From: Citrobacter sp. RHB25-C09
Lineage (GTDB): Bacteria; Pseudomonadota; Gammaproteobacteria; Enterobacterales; Enterobacteriaceae
Length of the DNA: 64,000 nucleotides
NCBI RefSeq assembly: GCF_013836145.1
Contig: NZ_CP057483.1
Span: 186,001 to 250,000, forward strand
Reading direction: 5' to 3'
A program made the translations under genes and the position numbers. The notes under the pieces are model-generated. The model had not been told where the DNA came from, did no database searches, and worked only from the letters and a program-made list of their open reading frames with translations. Below are positions 8,093 to 17,064 of this stretch, one piece after another (positions within the stretch are counted from its first letter, which is position 1; each line of letters starts with the position of its first letter).

Positions 8093-9700
8093 ATGAGTAT
8101 TTCCTTGAAGAAGTCAGGGATGCTGAAGCTTGGTCTGAGCCTGGTGGCCATGACCGTCGCAGCAAGCGTACAGGCAAAAACGCTGGTTTATTGTTCAGAA
8201 GGTTCTCCTGAAGGGTTCAACCCGCAGTTATTTACCTCTGGCACCACCTATGATGCCAGCTCTGTGCCTATCTATAACCGCCTGGTTGAATTCAAAACCG
8301 GCACCACTGAAGTCATTCCGGGACTTGCTGAGAAGTGGGAAATCAGCGAAGACGGTAAAACTTATACCTTCCACCTGCGCCAGGGCGTCAAGTGGCAGGA
8401 TGGCAAAGAATTTAAACCAACGCGCGATTTCAACGCTGATGACGTTGTGTTCTCTTTTGATCGTCAGAAAAACGCGCAGAACCCGTACCACAAAGTCTCT
8501 GGCGGCAGCTATGAATACTTCGAAGGGATGGGCCTGCCGGATCTGATCTCTGAAGTGAAGAAAGTGGACGATAAAACCGTTCAGTTCGTGCTGACGCGCC
8601 CGGAAGCGCCGTTCCTGGCTGACCTGGCGATGGATTTCGCTTCTATTCTGTCAAAAGAATATGCGGACAACATGCTGAAAGCCGGTACGCCGGAAAAAGT
8701 GGATCTGAACCCAATCGGTACCGGTCCGTTCCAGCTGCAGCAGTACCAGAAAGATTCTCGTATCCTCTATAAAGCGTTTGAAGGTTACTGGGGCACCAAG
8801 CCGCAGATCGACCGTCTGGTTTTCTCCATCACGCCTGACGCTTCCGTGCGTTATGCCAAGTTGCAGAAGAACGAATGCCAGGTGATGCCATACCCGAACC
8901 CGGCTGATATCGCGCGCATGAAGCAGGATAAAAACATCAACCTGATGGAGCAGGCGGGTCTTAACGTCGGCTACCTCTCTTTCAACACCGAGAAGAAACC
9001 GTTTGATGACGTCAAAGTTCGTCAGGCGCTGACCTACGCGGTAAACAAAGAAGCCATCATCAAAGCCGTTTATCAGGGTGCAGGCGTTGCCGCGAAAAAC
9101 CTGATCCCGCCAACCATGTGGGGCTATAACGACGACGTTAAAGACTACAGCTACGATCCGGAAAAAGCGAAAGCGCTGCTGAAAGAAGCCGGTCAGGATA
9201 AAGGCTTTACCGTTGAGCTGTGGGCAATGCCGGTACAGCGTCCGTACAACCCGAACGCTCGCCGTATGGCAGAGATGGTTCAGGCAGACTGGGCGAAGAT
9301 TGGCGTTCAGGCCAAGATTGTGACCTATGAGTGGGGCGAGTATCTGAAACGCGCCAAAGCGGGTGAGCATCAGGCCGTTATGATGGGGTGGACCGGTGAT
9401 AATGGGGATCCAGATAACTTCTTCGCGACCCTGTTCAGCTGTGCCGCAGCGAAAGACGGTTCCAACTACTCTCGCTGGTGCTACAAGCCGTTTGAAGATC
9501 TGATTCAGCCGGCGCGCGCAACCGACGACCATAACAAGCGTGTCGAACTCTACAAACAGGCTCAGGTAGTGATGCATGACCAGGCTCCGGCGCTGATCGT
9601 CGCTCACTCCACCGTTTACGAGCCAGTGCGTAAAGAAGTCAAAGGCTATGTGGTTGATCCGCTGGGCAAACACCACTTCGAAAACGTCTCTGTTGAATAA
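8093..9700 (+). CDS. dppA: Periplasmic dipeptide-binding protein
   Basis: Solute-binding protein of the dipeptide ABC importer, 535 residues. It also serves peptide taxis through Tap and heme delivery in E. coli. The signal peptide is MSISLKKSGMLKLGLSLVAM followed by TVAASVQA, with predicted cleavage before KTLVYCSEGSPEGFNPQ. The mature part is a cluster-C, SBP_bac_5 protein with characteristic blocks (VPIYNRLVEF, GTGPFQL, VRQALTYAVNKEAI). It is the first gene of dppABCDF and is separated from dppB by 166 bases containing a REP element. That arrangement fits the usual excess of binding protein over permease by 3'-end protection of the dppA message. The long leader upstream fits heavy post-transcriptional control. 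Confidence 0.97.
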   Translation: MSISLKKSGMLKLGLSLVAMTVAASVQAKTLVYCSEGSPEGFNPQLFTSGTTYDASSVPIYNRLVEFKTGTTEVIPGLAEKWEISEDGKTYTFHLRQGVKWQDGKEFKPTRDFNADDVVFSFDRQKNAQNPYHKVSGGSYEYFEGMGLPDLISEVKKVDDKTVQFVLTRPEAPFLADLAMDFASILSKEYADNMLKAGTPEKVDLNPIGTGPFQLQQYQKDSRILYKAFEGYWGTKPQIDRLVFSITPDASVRYAKLQKNECQVMPYPNPADIARMKQDKNINLMEQAGLNVGYLSFNTEKKPFDDVKVRQALTYAVNKEAIIKAVYQGAGVAAKNLIPPTMWGYNDDVKDYSYDPEKAKALLKEAGQDKGFTVELWAMPVQRPYNPNARRMAEMVQADWAKIGVQAKIVTYEWGEYLKRAKAGEHQAVMMGWTGDNGDPDNFFATLFSCAAAKDGSNYSRWCYKPFEDLIQPARATDDHNKRVELYKQAQVVMHDQAPALIVAHSTVYEPVRKEVKGYVVDPLGKHHFENVSVE

Positions 9701-9738
9701 TTAAAAGCAATTAAGGAAGCGCTGCGCCCCGGCCTTTT

Positions 9739-9769
9739 GTAGGCCGGATAAGCGCAGCGCCATCCGGCG
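9739..9769. repeat. REP element in the dppA-dppB gap
   Basis: GTAGGCCGGATAAGCGCAGC followed by GCCATCCGGCG is a Y-type REP palindrome. It is the only structure in the 166-base intercistronic region and can stabilise the upstream dppA mRNA, as REP elements do in other binding-protein operons (inference). Confidence 0.88.
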
Positions 9770-9866
9770 TAATGCTTTACCCGCGATGCGTTTTGCGTGG
9801 GATAAGATTTGTGAGCAATACAGACTCACGGTTCCAGGCCGTGCGTCATGAGAGAGAATCCGGGTT

Positions 9867-10886
9867 ATGTTGCAGTTCATTCTCCGACGTTTGGGACTCG
9901 TCATCCCCACGTTTATCGGTATCACCCTTCTCACCTTTGCTTTTGTCCATATGATCCCGGGCGATCCGGTGATGATCATGGCAGGTGAGCGTGGTATCTC
10001 CCCTGAGCGTCATGCTCAACTGTTGGCGGAGCTCGGTCTTGATAAGCCGATGTGGCAACAGTACCTCCATTATATCTGGGGGGTCATGCATGGTGACTTA
10101 GGCATCTCGCTGAAGAGCCGTTTACCGGTGTGGGAAGAGTTTGTGCCTCGCTTTAAAGCGACGCTGGAACTCGGTGTCTGCGCCATGATTTTTGCGACCG
10201 CTGTCGGCATTCCCGTCGGTGTTCTGGCCGCCGTGAAGCGCGGTTCTATTTTCGATCACACCGCTGTCGGCCTTGCGTTGACTGGTTATTCCATGCCTAT
10301 TTTCTGGTGGGGCATGATGCTCATCATGCTGGTTTCCGTACACTGGAACCTGACGCCAGTCTCCGGGCGCGTGAGCGACATGGTGTTCCTTGATGACTCC
10401 AACCCTCTCACCGGCTTTATGCTGATCGACACCGCTATCTGGGGTGAAGAGGGCAACTTTATTGACGCGCTGGCGCATATGATCCTGCCCGCAATGGTCC
10501 TTGGCACCATTCCTCTGGCAGTCATTGTGCGTATGACCCGCTCGTCGATGCTGGAAGTTTTGGGTGAAGATTACATCCGTACCGCGCGCGCCAAAGGGTT
10601 GACCCGCATGCGTGTGATCATCATTCACGCCCTGCGTAACGCGATGCTGCCGGTCGTGACCGTTATCGGCCTGCAGGTGGGCACGCTGCTGGCGGGTGCC
10701 ATTCTGACCGAAACCATTTTCTCGTGGCCTGGACTTGGACGCTGGCTGATTGATGCGCTGCAACGCCGTGATTATCCAGTAGTGCAGGGTGGGGTGTTAC
10801 TGGTAGCGACGATGATTATTCTCGTCAACCTGCTGGTCGACCTGCTGTACGGCGTGGTGAACCCGCGTATTCGGCATAAGAAGTAA
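9867..10886 (+). CDS. dppB: Dipeptide ABC transporter permease DppB
   Basis: Inner-membrane permease subunit, 339 residues, of the BPD_transp_1 type with an N-terminal helix (MLQFILRRLGLVIPTFIGIT) and five further membrane segments. The EAA loop that docks on the ATPases is visible near residues 230-260 as DYIRTARAKGLTRMRVIIIH. The large periplasmic loop around residues 160-190 (SDMVFLDDSNPLTG) is typical of DppB/OppB. It pairs with DppC, which begins 9 bases downstream, forming the translocation pore. The start ATG follows a modest GAGAGAATCC purine tract. Confidence 0.96.
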   Translation: MLQFILRRLGLVIPTFIGITLLTFAFVHMIPGDPVMIMAGERGISPERHAQLLAELGLDKPMWQQYLHYIWGVMHGDLGISLKSRLPVWEEFVPRFKATLELGVCAMIFATAVGIPVGVLAAVKRGSIFDHTAVGLALTGYSMPIFWWGMMLIMLVSVHWNLTPVSGRVSDMVFLDDSNPLTGFMLIDTAIWGEEGNFIDALAHMILPAMVLGTIPLAVIVRMTRSSMLEVLGEDYIRTARAKGLTRMRVIIIHALRNAMLPVVTVIGLQVGTLLAGAILTETIFSWPGLGRWLIDALQRRDYPVVQGGVLLVATMIILVNLLVDLLYGVVNPRIRHKK

Positions 10887-10895
10887 GGGGCCATC

Positions 10896-11798
10896 ATGTC
10901 ACAGGTTACTGAAACTAAAGTTAATACTGCACCGGTGCCAATGACGCCGCTGCAGGAGTTCTGGCACTATTTTAAACGCAATAAAGGCGCGGTGGTCGGG
11001 CTGGTGTATGTCGTCATCATGATCCTGATTGCCGTATTCGCGAACTTCCTCGCGCCGTATAACCCGGCGGAGCAATTCCGTGATGCACTGCTGGCCCCGC
11101 CGGCATGGCAGGAAGGCGGCTCGTTCGCCCACCTTCTGGGCACCGATGACGTGGGCCGCGACGTGTTATCGCGCCTGATGTACGGTGCGCGCCTGTCTCT
11201 GCTGGTGGGTTGCCTGGTGGTGGTGCTGTCGCTGGTGATGGGCGTGGTGCTCGGTCTGATTGCCGGTTACTTCGGCGGCATCGTTGATAACATCATTATG
11301 CGTGTGGTCGACATCATGCTGGCATTGCCGAGCCTGCTGCTCGCGCTGGTGCTGGTGGCGGTCTTCGGCCCCTCGATTGGCAACGCCGCGCTGGCGTTAA
11401 CCTTTGTTGCCTTGCCGCACTATGTGCGTCTTACCCGCGCCGCCGTACTGGTGGAGGTTAACCGCGACTACGTGACCGCTTCCCGCGTGGCGGGTGCCGG
11501 GGCGATGCGTCAGATGTTTGTGAATATCTTCCCGAACTGCCTTGCGCCGCTGATTGTTCAGGCGTCGCTCGGCTTCTCTAACGCCATTCTCGATATGGCT
11601 GCTCTTGGCTTCCTGGGCATGGGGGCGCAACCGCCAACGCCGGAGTGGGGCACTATGCTCTCCGACGTGTTGCAGTTCGCGCAAAGCGCCTGGTGGGTCG
11701 TGACCTTCCCGGGTCTGGCGATCCTGCTGACGGTGCTGGCATTTAACCTGATGGGTGACGGTCTGCGTGATGCGCTCGATCCCAAGCTGAAGCAGTAA
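10896..11798 (+). CDS. dppC: Dipeptide ABC transporter permease DppC
   Basis: Second permease subunit, 300 residues. It has the N-terminal OppC-type region (LQEFWHYFKRNKGAVVGLVYV) followed by the BPD_transp_1 domain with about six membrane segments. LLGTDDVGRDVLSRLMYGAR near residue 90 is the conserved DppC/OppC block. The EAA loop reads NRDYVTASRVAGAGAMRQMF. The gene lies 9 bases after dppB and 10 bases before dppD, so the permease and ATPase genes form one tight transcription unit. A GGGGCCATC run precedes the start, with AAGTAAGGGG serving as the ribosome-binding site. Confidence 0.96.
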   Translation: MSQVTETKVNTAPVPMTPLQEFWHYFKRNKGAVVGLVYVVIMILIAVFANFLAPYNPAEQFRDALLAPPAWQEGGSFAHLLGTDDVGRDVLSRLMYGARLSLLVGCLVVVLSLVMGVVLGLIAGYFGGIVDNIIMRVVDIMLALPSLLLALVLVAVFGPSIGNAALALTFVALPHYVRLTRAAVLVEVNRDYVTASRVAGAGAMRQMFVNIFPNCLAPLIVQASLGFSNAILDMAALGFLGMGAQPPTPEWGTMLSDVLQFAQSAWWVVTFPGLAILLTVLAFNLMGDGLRDALDPKLKQ

Positions 11799-11808
11799 GA
11801 GGTCCGAG

Positions 11809-12792
11809 ATGGCGTTATTAAATGTAGATAAATTATCGGTGCACTTCGGCGACGTTGGCTCCGAGTTCCGCGCCGTAGACCGCATTAGCTACAGCGTGAA
11901 TCAGGGCGAAGTGGTTGGCATTGTGGGTGAATCAGGCTCCGGTAAATCAGTCAGTTCGCTGGCGATTATGGGGCTGATTGACTATCCCGGTCGCGTGATG
12001 GCGGAAAACCTGATTTTTAACGATCAGGATTTGAGACGTATTTCTGAAAAAGAACGTCGTAACCTGGTTGGCGCCGAAGTGGCGATGATTTTCCAGGATC
12101 CGATGACCAGCCTGAACCCGTGCTACACCGTCGGTTTCCAGATTATGGAAGCAATCAAGGTGCATCAGGGCGGCAATAAGAAAACCCGTCGTCAGCGGGC
12201 GATTGACCTGCTGAACCAGGTCGGTATTCCCGATCCAGCCTCGCGTCTGGATGTTTATCCGCACCAGCTTTCCGGTGGGATGAGCCAGCGCGTGATGATC
12301 GCGATGGCGATTGCCTGTCGGCCAAAACTGCTGATTGCCGATGAGCCGACAACGGCGCTGGACGTCACCATCCAGGCACAAATTATCGAGCTACTGCTGG
12401 AGCTTCAGCAGAAAGAGAACATGGCGCTGGTGCTGATTACGCACGATCTGGCGCTGGTGGCGGAAGCGGCGCACAAAATCATTGTGATGTACGCCGGTCA
12501 GGTAGTGGAAACGGGGGCGGCACACGATATTTTCCGCGCACCGCGTCATCCGTACACCCAGGCGCTGCTGCGTGCGCTGCCGGAGTTCGCGCAGGATAAA
12601 GCGCGTCTGGCCTCGTTGTCGGGTGTGGTGCCGGGGAAATATGACCGCCCGACGGGCTGTCTGCTCAACCCGCGCTGCCCCTACGCCACGGACCGATGCC
12701 GCGCAGAAGAACCTGCTCTCAACCAACTGGACGGTGGACGTCAGTCAAAATGCCATTACCCACTCGATGATGCCGGGAGGCCCACACTATGA
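11809..12792 (+). CDS. dppD: Dipeptide ABC transporter ATPase DppD
   Basis: Cytoplasmic ABC ATPase of 327 residues that, with DppF, powers dipeptide uptake. Walker A is GESGSGKS (about residue 45), the signature is LSGGMSQR, Walker B is LLIADEPTTALD, and the switch histidine follows in LVLITHDLAL. The C-terminal oligopeptide/dipeptide extension contains a four-cysteine cluster (GCLLNPRCPYATDRC...KCHYP). In related peptide importers such a cluster has been found to bind iron-sulfur; I infer the possibility here from the cysteine spacing only. The stop codon overlaps the dppF start by four bases (ATGA), indicating translational coupling. Confidence 0.96.
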   Translation: MALLNVDKLSVHFGDVGSEFRAVDRISYSVNQGEVVGIVGESGSGKSVSSLAIMGLIDYPGRVMAENLIFNDQDLRRISEKERRNLVGAEVAMIFQDPMTSLNPCYTVGFQIMEAIKVHQGGNKKTRRQRAIDLLNQVGIPDPASRLDVYPHQLSGGMSQRVMIAMAIACRPKLLIADEPTTALDVTIQAQIIELLLELQQKENMALVLITHDLALVAEAAHKIIVMYAGQVVETGAAHDIFRAPRHPYTQALLRALPEFAQDKARLASLSGVVPGKYDRPTGCLLNPRCPYATDRCRAEEPALNQLDGGRQSKCHYPLDDAGRPTL

Positions 12793-13802
12793 GTACGCAT
12801 GAGGCCACCTTGCAACAGCCGCTGTTGCAAGCTATCGACCTGAAAAAACACTACCCGGTGAAGAAGGGTATTTTCTCCCCTGAGCGCCTGGTGAAGGCGC
12901 TGGACGGTGTTTCCTTTACCCTCGAGCGTGGCAAAACGCTGGCGGTGGTCGGGGAGTCTGGCTGTGGGAAATCCACGCTGGGACGCCTGCTGACGATGAT
13001 TGAAGTGCCAACCGGCGGCGAGCTTTATTATCAGGGGCAGGATCTGCTCAAGCACGATCCGCATGCGCAGAAACTGCGTCGGCAGAAAATCCAGATTGTG
13101 TTCCAGAACCCGTACGGTTCGCTGAACCCGCGTAAGAAAGTGGGGCAGATTCTGGAAGAGCCGCTTCTCATCAACACCTCGCTCAGTAAAGAGCAGCGCC
13201 GTGAAAAAGCGCTGGCGATGATGGCAAAAGTGGGGCTGAAAACCGAACATTACGATCGCTATCCGCATATGTTCTCTGGCGGTCAGCGTCAGCGTATCGC
13301 CATTGCGCGTGGCTTAATGCTCGATCCGGACGTGGTGATTGCCGATGAACCGGTTTCTGCGCTTGACGTTTCCGTCCGTGCGCAGGTGCTGAATCTGATG
13401 ATGGATTTGCAGCAGGACCTGGGGCTGTCCTACGTCTTTATCTCCCACGATCTGTCGGTGGTTGAGCACATTGCCGATGAAGTGATGGTGATGTACTTAG
13501 GTCGCTGCGTGGAGAAAGGGACGAAGGATCAGATCTTCAACAACCCGCGTCATCCGTACACTCAGGCGCTGCTCTCTGCGACGCCGCGTCTGAACCCGGA
13601 CGAGCGCCGCGAGCGTATCAAGCTGACCGGCGAACTGCCGAGCCCGCTGAATCCGCCGCCGGGCTGTGCGTTCAACGCCCGCTGCCGTCGTCGCTTTGGC
13701 CCCTGCACCCAGTTGCAGCCGCAGCTGAAAGACTACGGTGGTCAACTGGTCGCCTGTTTTGCGGTTGACCAGGATGAGAACCCGCAGAAGCCCGCGATCT
13801 AA
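12789..13802 (+). CDS. dppF: Dipeptide ABC transporter ATPase DppF
   Basis: Second ATPase of the importer, 337 residues. Walker A is GESGCGKS, the signature FSGGQRQR, Walker B VVIADEPVSALD, and the switch histidine lies in FISHDLSVV. The C-terminal extension also carries cysteines (GCAFNARCRRRFGPC). In E. coli, DppD and DppF also serve alternative binding proteins such as MppA for heme and murein peptides. It is the last gene of the operon, followed at once by a REP pair (13809-13880) that separates it from the convergent yhjV. Confidence 0.96.
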   Translation: MSTHEATLQQPLLQAIDLKKHYPVKKGIFSPERLVKALDGVSFTLERGKTLAVVGESGCGKSTLGRLLTMIEVPTGGELYYQGQDLLKHDPHAQKLRRQKIQIVFQNPYGSLNPRKKVGQILEEPLLINTSLSKEQRREKALAMMAKVGLKTEHYDRYPHMFSGGQRQRIAIARGLMLDPDVVIADEPVSALDVSVRAQVLNLMMDLQQDLGLSYVFISHDLSVVEHIADEVMVMYLGRCVEKGTKDQIFNNPRHPYTQALLSATPRLNPDERRERIKLTGELPSPLNPPPGCAFNARCRRRFGPCTQLQPQLKDYGGQLVACFAVDQDENPQKPAI

Positions 13803-13808
13803 CAACAG

Positions 13809-13880
13809 TGCCGGATGGCGGCTTTGCCTTATCCGGCCTACACCGTCCTGTAGGCCCGGTAAGCGCAGCGCCACCGGGCA
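13809..13880. repeat. REP pair between dppF and yhjV
   Basis: Two REP palindromes in opposite orientation: TGCCGGATGGCGGC...CTTATCCGGCCTAC and GTAGGCCCGGTAAGCGCAGC...CACCGGGCA. They lie between convergent genes and probably protect both 3' ends. Confidence 0.9.
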
Positions 13881-13881
13881 T

Positions 13882-15177
13882 TTATTCAATCAGCGTCAGT
13901 AGTGGCGACAGACACAGCAAAATCCCGTACAGCAAAATCAGCCAGCTCTTTATGCCGCGCAGTGATTCCAGTTGTTTAACCTTATAAATCAGGAAGAATG
14001 GAATCAGGCAGGAGACAATCCCATATAGCGGACTGCCTAACTGGAAGAACTCCAGCACAGACACGCGAAACGATACCCAAATCACCAGCGTCATCACGAT
14101 AAACGCGCTGATCCCAAGCGTTACCACGCGCGGGGGGATCTTCTCGACGTTAACGATGCGTCCCAGCACGTTCAAAATAATGCCCTTCATCGCTTCGTGG
14201 AAACCCAGATAGATCCCGAAGAACGCGGTCAGCACGGCGAAGATATTCAACACCGTCGATGTAATGTGAATGATGGGACCAGGAATCACCTGGGCGGCCA
14301 GCGCCAGTGCCGAGATATTCTGCTCAAACGCGGATACCGCTTCCTCGTGGGTAATGGAAAACGTAAACGAGAAGGAGAAAAAGAGAATGACCGCAATGAG
14401 CGTAATGTAGCTGATACGGTGAGTGCGAATCGCCATGCGGGTTGCCAGGACCCTGTCTGCTTCGCGCTTGCGATAGGCGATATTCATTGGGTTAAGAACC
14501 TGAATAAACACCGCCGAGAAGAAGCAGAAGGGAATGGTCAGCAACACATCGCGCAAAAACACGGAAGCATCCGGGAAGGCACTGATATTATTGAGGTTCC
14601 AGTGCGGAACCATCGCTAACCCGAACACCACAATGATGCCCACCTTCACCACCACCATCGGTCCTGAGATTTTGAACAACAGCTTTTCGCCACCGGAGGC
14701 GATAGCCACTAATGCAGCGAAAATGGCCACTTTGTAGCTCAGCGACTGCGAGAGGTCGGCATCGGTCAGACCGAAGGTACGAATATAGGACGCACTGTCA
14801 AACACCACGGAAAGCGAGTAGATAAAGATGCCGTGGATGATCATCAGGAAATAGATCACACCGAGGAACACGCCCCAGTTTTTCCCCAAGTAATGACTGA
14901 TAACATCGGTGTAGTCGTTGCAGGTTTCGCTTTGCGAAAGCGTTTTTAAATAAATATCCTGCACAATCCAGGTGGCGGGATAGGCGACGAGGGCGGCGGC
15001 AATAAACACCCAAATGCCTTTTAGCCCAATCTGCACAGGCATTAATACGGTACCTGCGCCGATGGCCATGCCAATGCACAGCAGCACCCAGCCGAAATCG
15101 TAGCGGGTAAAAGGTAGCCTGCGCAAAGCCGGTTCGCGCGTGTTGTTATGGTCAGATAGTGATGTGTCGTGCTGCAT
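13882..15177 (-). CDS. yhjV: HAAAP-family inner membrane transporter YhjV
   Basis: Integral membrane protein of 431 residues with about eleven hydrophobic segments, related to the aromatic/hydroxy amino acid permeases (Mtr, TdcC, SdaC, YhaO). The first membrane segment has the unwound-helix glycine motif typical of the APC fold (GMAIGAGTVLMPVQIG). Conserved blocks include WVLLCIG and the charged FQLGSPLYGIVSCLIPFFLIY near the C-terminus. The substrate is not known to me; an amino acid is the family expectation. It is convergent with dppF and divergent from the ldrD remnant. The start ATG at 15177 is preceded by AGGGGAA as the ribosome-binding site. Confidence 0.9.
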   Translation of the reverse strand: MQHDTSLSDHNNTREPALRRLPFTRYDFGWVLLCIGMAIGAGTVLMPVQIGLKGIWVFIAAALVAYPATWIVQDIYLKTLSQSETCNDYTDVISHYLGKNWGVFLGVIYFLMIIHGIFIYSLSVVFDSASYIRTFGLTDADLSQSLSYKVAIFAALVAIASGGEKLLFKISGPMVVVKVGIIVVFGLAMVPHWNLNNISAFPDASVFLRDVLLTIPFCFFSAVFIQVLNPMNIAYRKREADRVLATRMAIRTHRISYITLIAVILFFSFSFTFSITHEEAVSAFEQNISALALAAQVIPGPIIHITSTVLNIFAVLTAFFGIYLGFHEAMKGIILNVLGRIVNVEKIPPRVVTLGISAFIVMTLVIWVSFRVSVLEFFQLGSPLYGIVSCLIPFFLIYKVKQLESLRGIKSWLILLYGILLCLSPLLTLIE

Positions 15178-15270
15178 GAATTCCCCTGCCGAAAATAGCC
15201 GTCACGGCCTATGGACCGCGAGGGGACGCAATTCTACAGAAGAGTGTGGGTATCTGCCAGCCAGTCAGAA

Positions 15271-15350
15271 GGTTTGCAAGGCGTTACGTTGTAGGGGCTG
15301 GATCTCTGGCGGCTCCAGCCACTGCTGGCATTATTGCTGGAATGATTGTG
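15271..15350 (+). pseudogene. ldrD: Decayed ldrD-type toxin gene (Ldr/Rdl type I system)
   Basis: The reading frame around 15306-15350 gives LAAPATAGIIAGMIV. This matches the membrane-spanning core of E. coli LdrD (DLAAPVIAGILASMIV, recalled), and the underlying bases are closely similar (CTGGCGGCTCCAG, TTGCTGG, ATGATTGTGA). Location between yhjV and bcsG, and orientation with dpp, are also those of ldrD. The copy looks dead. No ATG stands where GGTTTGCA aligns with the start of ldrD, an indel lies before the LAAP block, and the basic C-terminal tail (NWLNKRK in E. coli) is replaced by unrelated sequence. The antisense Rdl RNA was not identifiable. Confidence 0.72.
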
Positions 15351-15383
15351 AGGCCGCAAGGAGAGATCCCTGCGGCCTTTTTC
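15350..15383 (+). terminator. Intrinsic terminator downstream of ldrD remnant
   Basis: AGGCCGCA (15351-15358) pairs with TGCGGCCT (15371-15378) and is followed by a T run on the plus strand. It lies 2 bases before the bcsG stop codon. It probably ended the ancestral ldr transcript and may still protect the bcsG 3' end. Confidence 0.8.
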
Positions 15384-15384
15384 G

Positions 15385-17064
15385 TTACTGCGGATACGGC
15401 ACCCAGTCGCCACCGTTCAGACGGACGTACGGTTTGTCCTGATACTGAATAACCACCGCGTTGGCGTTTTCCGAAACCGGCGCGGTTTGTGGCAGGTTAC
15501 TGGTGAGCTTTGACCAGTCCACGTTATCTTCGGTAAAGATTTTACCGTCGAGGACGCGAACCACCAGGTCCGAAATTGCCAGATAACTACTCGGTTGCTT
15601 GATGACAATCGGCGCACCTTCATGCGGTGATTTTAAGCCAAAGAATTTCACCCCAGCCGGGACGTTAGTGATGGACGGGCTTGGGATGTCACGCAGACCA
15701 GAAACCTGCATTCTGTCGCCTTTTAATGCGCCACCGTGTTCCGGAACCACCACCACCATCACCTTACGGCCTGATTTTTCCAGTTCAGTAAAGAAGGCGT
15801 CCAACTCATCAAAGAATTTTTGCGCGCGCACTTTATAATCCGCCGTCTTGCTGACGCCCGGGAAGTGGTTACCGTCGTGCAGCGGCAGGGTGTTATAGAA
15901 GGTCGCGCTACGGCTATCTTTGTCCTTTTCAGTCGTTTCCAGCCAGCGATTCAGCACCGCGGTATCGTCAAATACTGGTGAACCGTCAAAGCCTAACAGT
16001 GGAACCGGCAATCCTTTCTGATCCATCAGTTCAGACTGCATCCCGCCGTTTTCACGCACTTCTTTCAGGAAGCCGCCGAACTCACCGTTATGCCCCAACA
16101 TCAGATGCTGAGTGAAGCCGAGCTTTGACAGGTTATCAAACAGATAACAGTCATTACCCGCCGGTTGATAGAGGTTGGTATGCGATGGCTGACCACAGCT
16201 GGCGCGCAGCAGACGAATCGCCGCCGGGCCGCTGTAGGAAGTCGCGGAGTTGAAGTGATCAAACTGGATATCGAAATGTTTCCACAGCGGGTGCGACATC
16301 AACCCGGCGGCCTCAATGTCGGACCAGGAGAGTGAACAGATGTTGATGACCAGCAGTTCGAACGGCTGCGCATCCGCCGGAAGCGCCGACGGGAACGGCG
16401 TTTTGCGTTTCGCTTCTGCGTTATAAAACGCGCTTAGCCAGGCATTAAGATTCGCTGACGTCGGCGGTGCCGTTTGCGCAGGAATATCCCCCACGACCGG
16501 CGCGCCTTCGGCGGTGGTGACCGTTGCGGCGGCAGAACCGCCCGTCGTGGTTACTGTTGTGGTCGGTTGACCGGCGGGCCATAAAGAGAAGCTCGGGCCG
16601 GCCAGCGTCAGTACGTTCAGCCACACCATAATCGCCACCACAAACACGGTCACCCGAATCCATTGCGACAGGAACAGCCACGCTACCAGCAGGATAAACA
16701 CCGCGCCAATCATCTGCCAGTTGATAAAACGGGTCACCAAATCAAGCAGGTAGTCGGCGCTGAATCCGGCGACCTGCGAGCCCTGGCTCATAATACTTTC
16801 AGGGCCCGGCAGCCAGGTATCGTGCCAGAACAGACCAAATCCAATGGGGATGGCGATCCAGTGACGAAGCCGATGCAGACGATAATTTGGAATCGGCATC
16901 AGCAGGAAAGCCATAAACACCAGGTTCAGCAACGGATGGAAATTAAGATATCCCGCCCAGAGCAGACCGAACTTCACCAGAAAATAGAAGTTCCAGCCTG
17001 AAAGGCCGCGCCAGTATTGCCAGAGTGGTGAAGGCAGCGTTACGTTTTGTGTGTGTTGAGTCAT
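15385..17064 (-). CDS. bcsG: Cellulose phosphoethanolamine transferase BcsG
   Basis: Inner-membrane enzyme of 559 residues that adds phosphoethanolamine to nascent cellulose in the periplasm. The N-terminal ~190 residues hold four to five membrane segments. A low-complexity TTTVTTTGGSAAATVTTAEG linker then leads to an alkaline-phosphatase-fold catalytic domain. The nucleophile serine lies in SYSGPAAIRLLR, with metal-site elements in VINICSLSWSDIEAAG and VVVVPEHGGAL. The start overlaps bcsF by four bases (ATGA), and bcsE-F-G form one operon divergent from bcsRQABZC. This copy is intact although bcsE and bcsA are frameshifted, so its substrate may be missing in this strain. Confidence 0.95.
   Translation of the reverse strand: MTQHTQNVTLPSPLWQYWRGLSGWNFYFLVKFGLLWAGYLNFHPLLNLVFMAFLLMPIPNYRLHRLRHWIAIPIGFGLFWHDTWLPGPESIMSQGSQVAGFSADYLLDLVTRFINWQMIGAVFILLVAWLFLSQWIRVTVFVVAIMVWLNVLTLAGPSFSLWPAGQPTTTVTTTGGSAAATVTTAEGAPVVGDIPAQTAPPTSANLNAWLSAFYNAEAKRKTPFPSALPADAQPFELLVINICSLSWSDIEAAGLMSHPLWKHFDIQFDHFNSATSYSGPAAIRLLRASCGQPSHTNLYQPAGNDCYLFDNLSKLGFTQHLMLGHNGEFGGFLKEVRENGGMQSELMDQKGLPVPLLGFDGSPVFDDTAVLNRWLETTEKDKDSRSATFYNTLPLHDGNHFPGVSKTADYKVRAQKFFDELDAFFTELEKSGRKVMVVVVPEHGGALKGDRMQVSGLRDIPSPSITNVPAGVKFFGLKSPHEGAPIVIKQPSSYLAISDLVVRVLDGKIFTEDNVDWSKLTSNLPQTAPVSENANAVVIQYQDKPYVRLNGGDWVPYPQ

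Noticed and set aside
8651..9676. 341-codon open frame antisense to dppA
   Set aside because: Shadow frame of a strongly coding gene; composition and lack of homology mark it as non-coding. The same applies to the long antisense frames in bcsC (28579-29655) and treF (47318-48361).
15246..15452. 68-codon open frame covering the ldrD remnant as a functional gene
   Set aside because: Its N-terminal and C-terminal parts do not resemble Ldr, it runs through a terminator hairpin and into bcsG antisense, and its start has no counterpart in ldrD.
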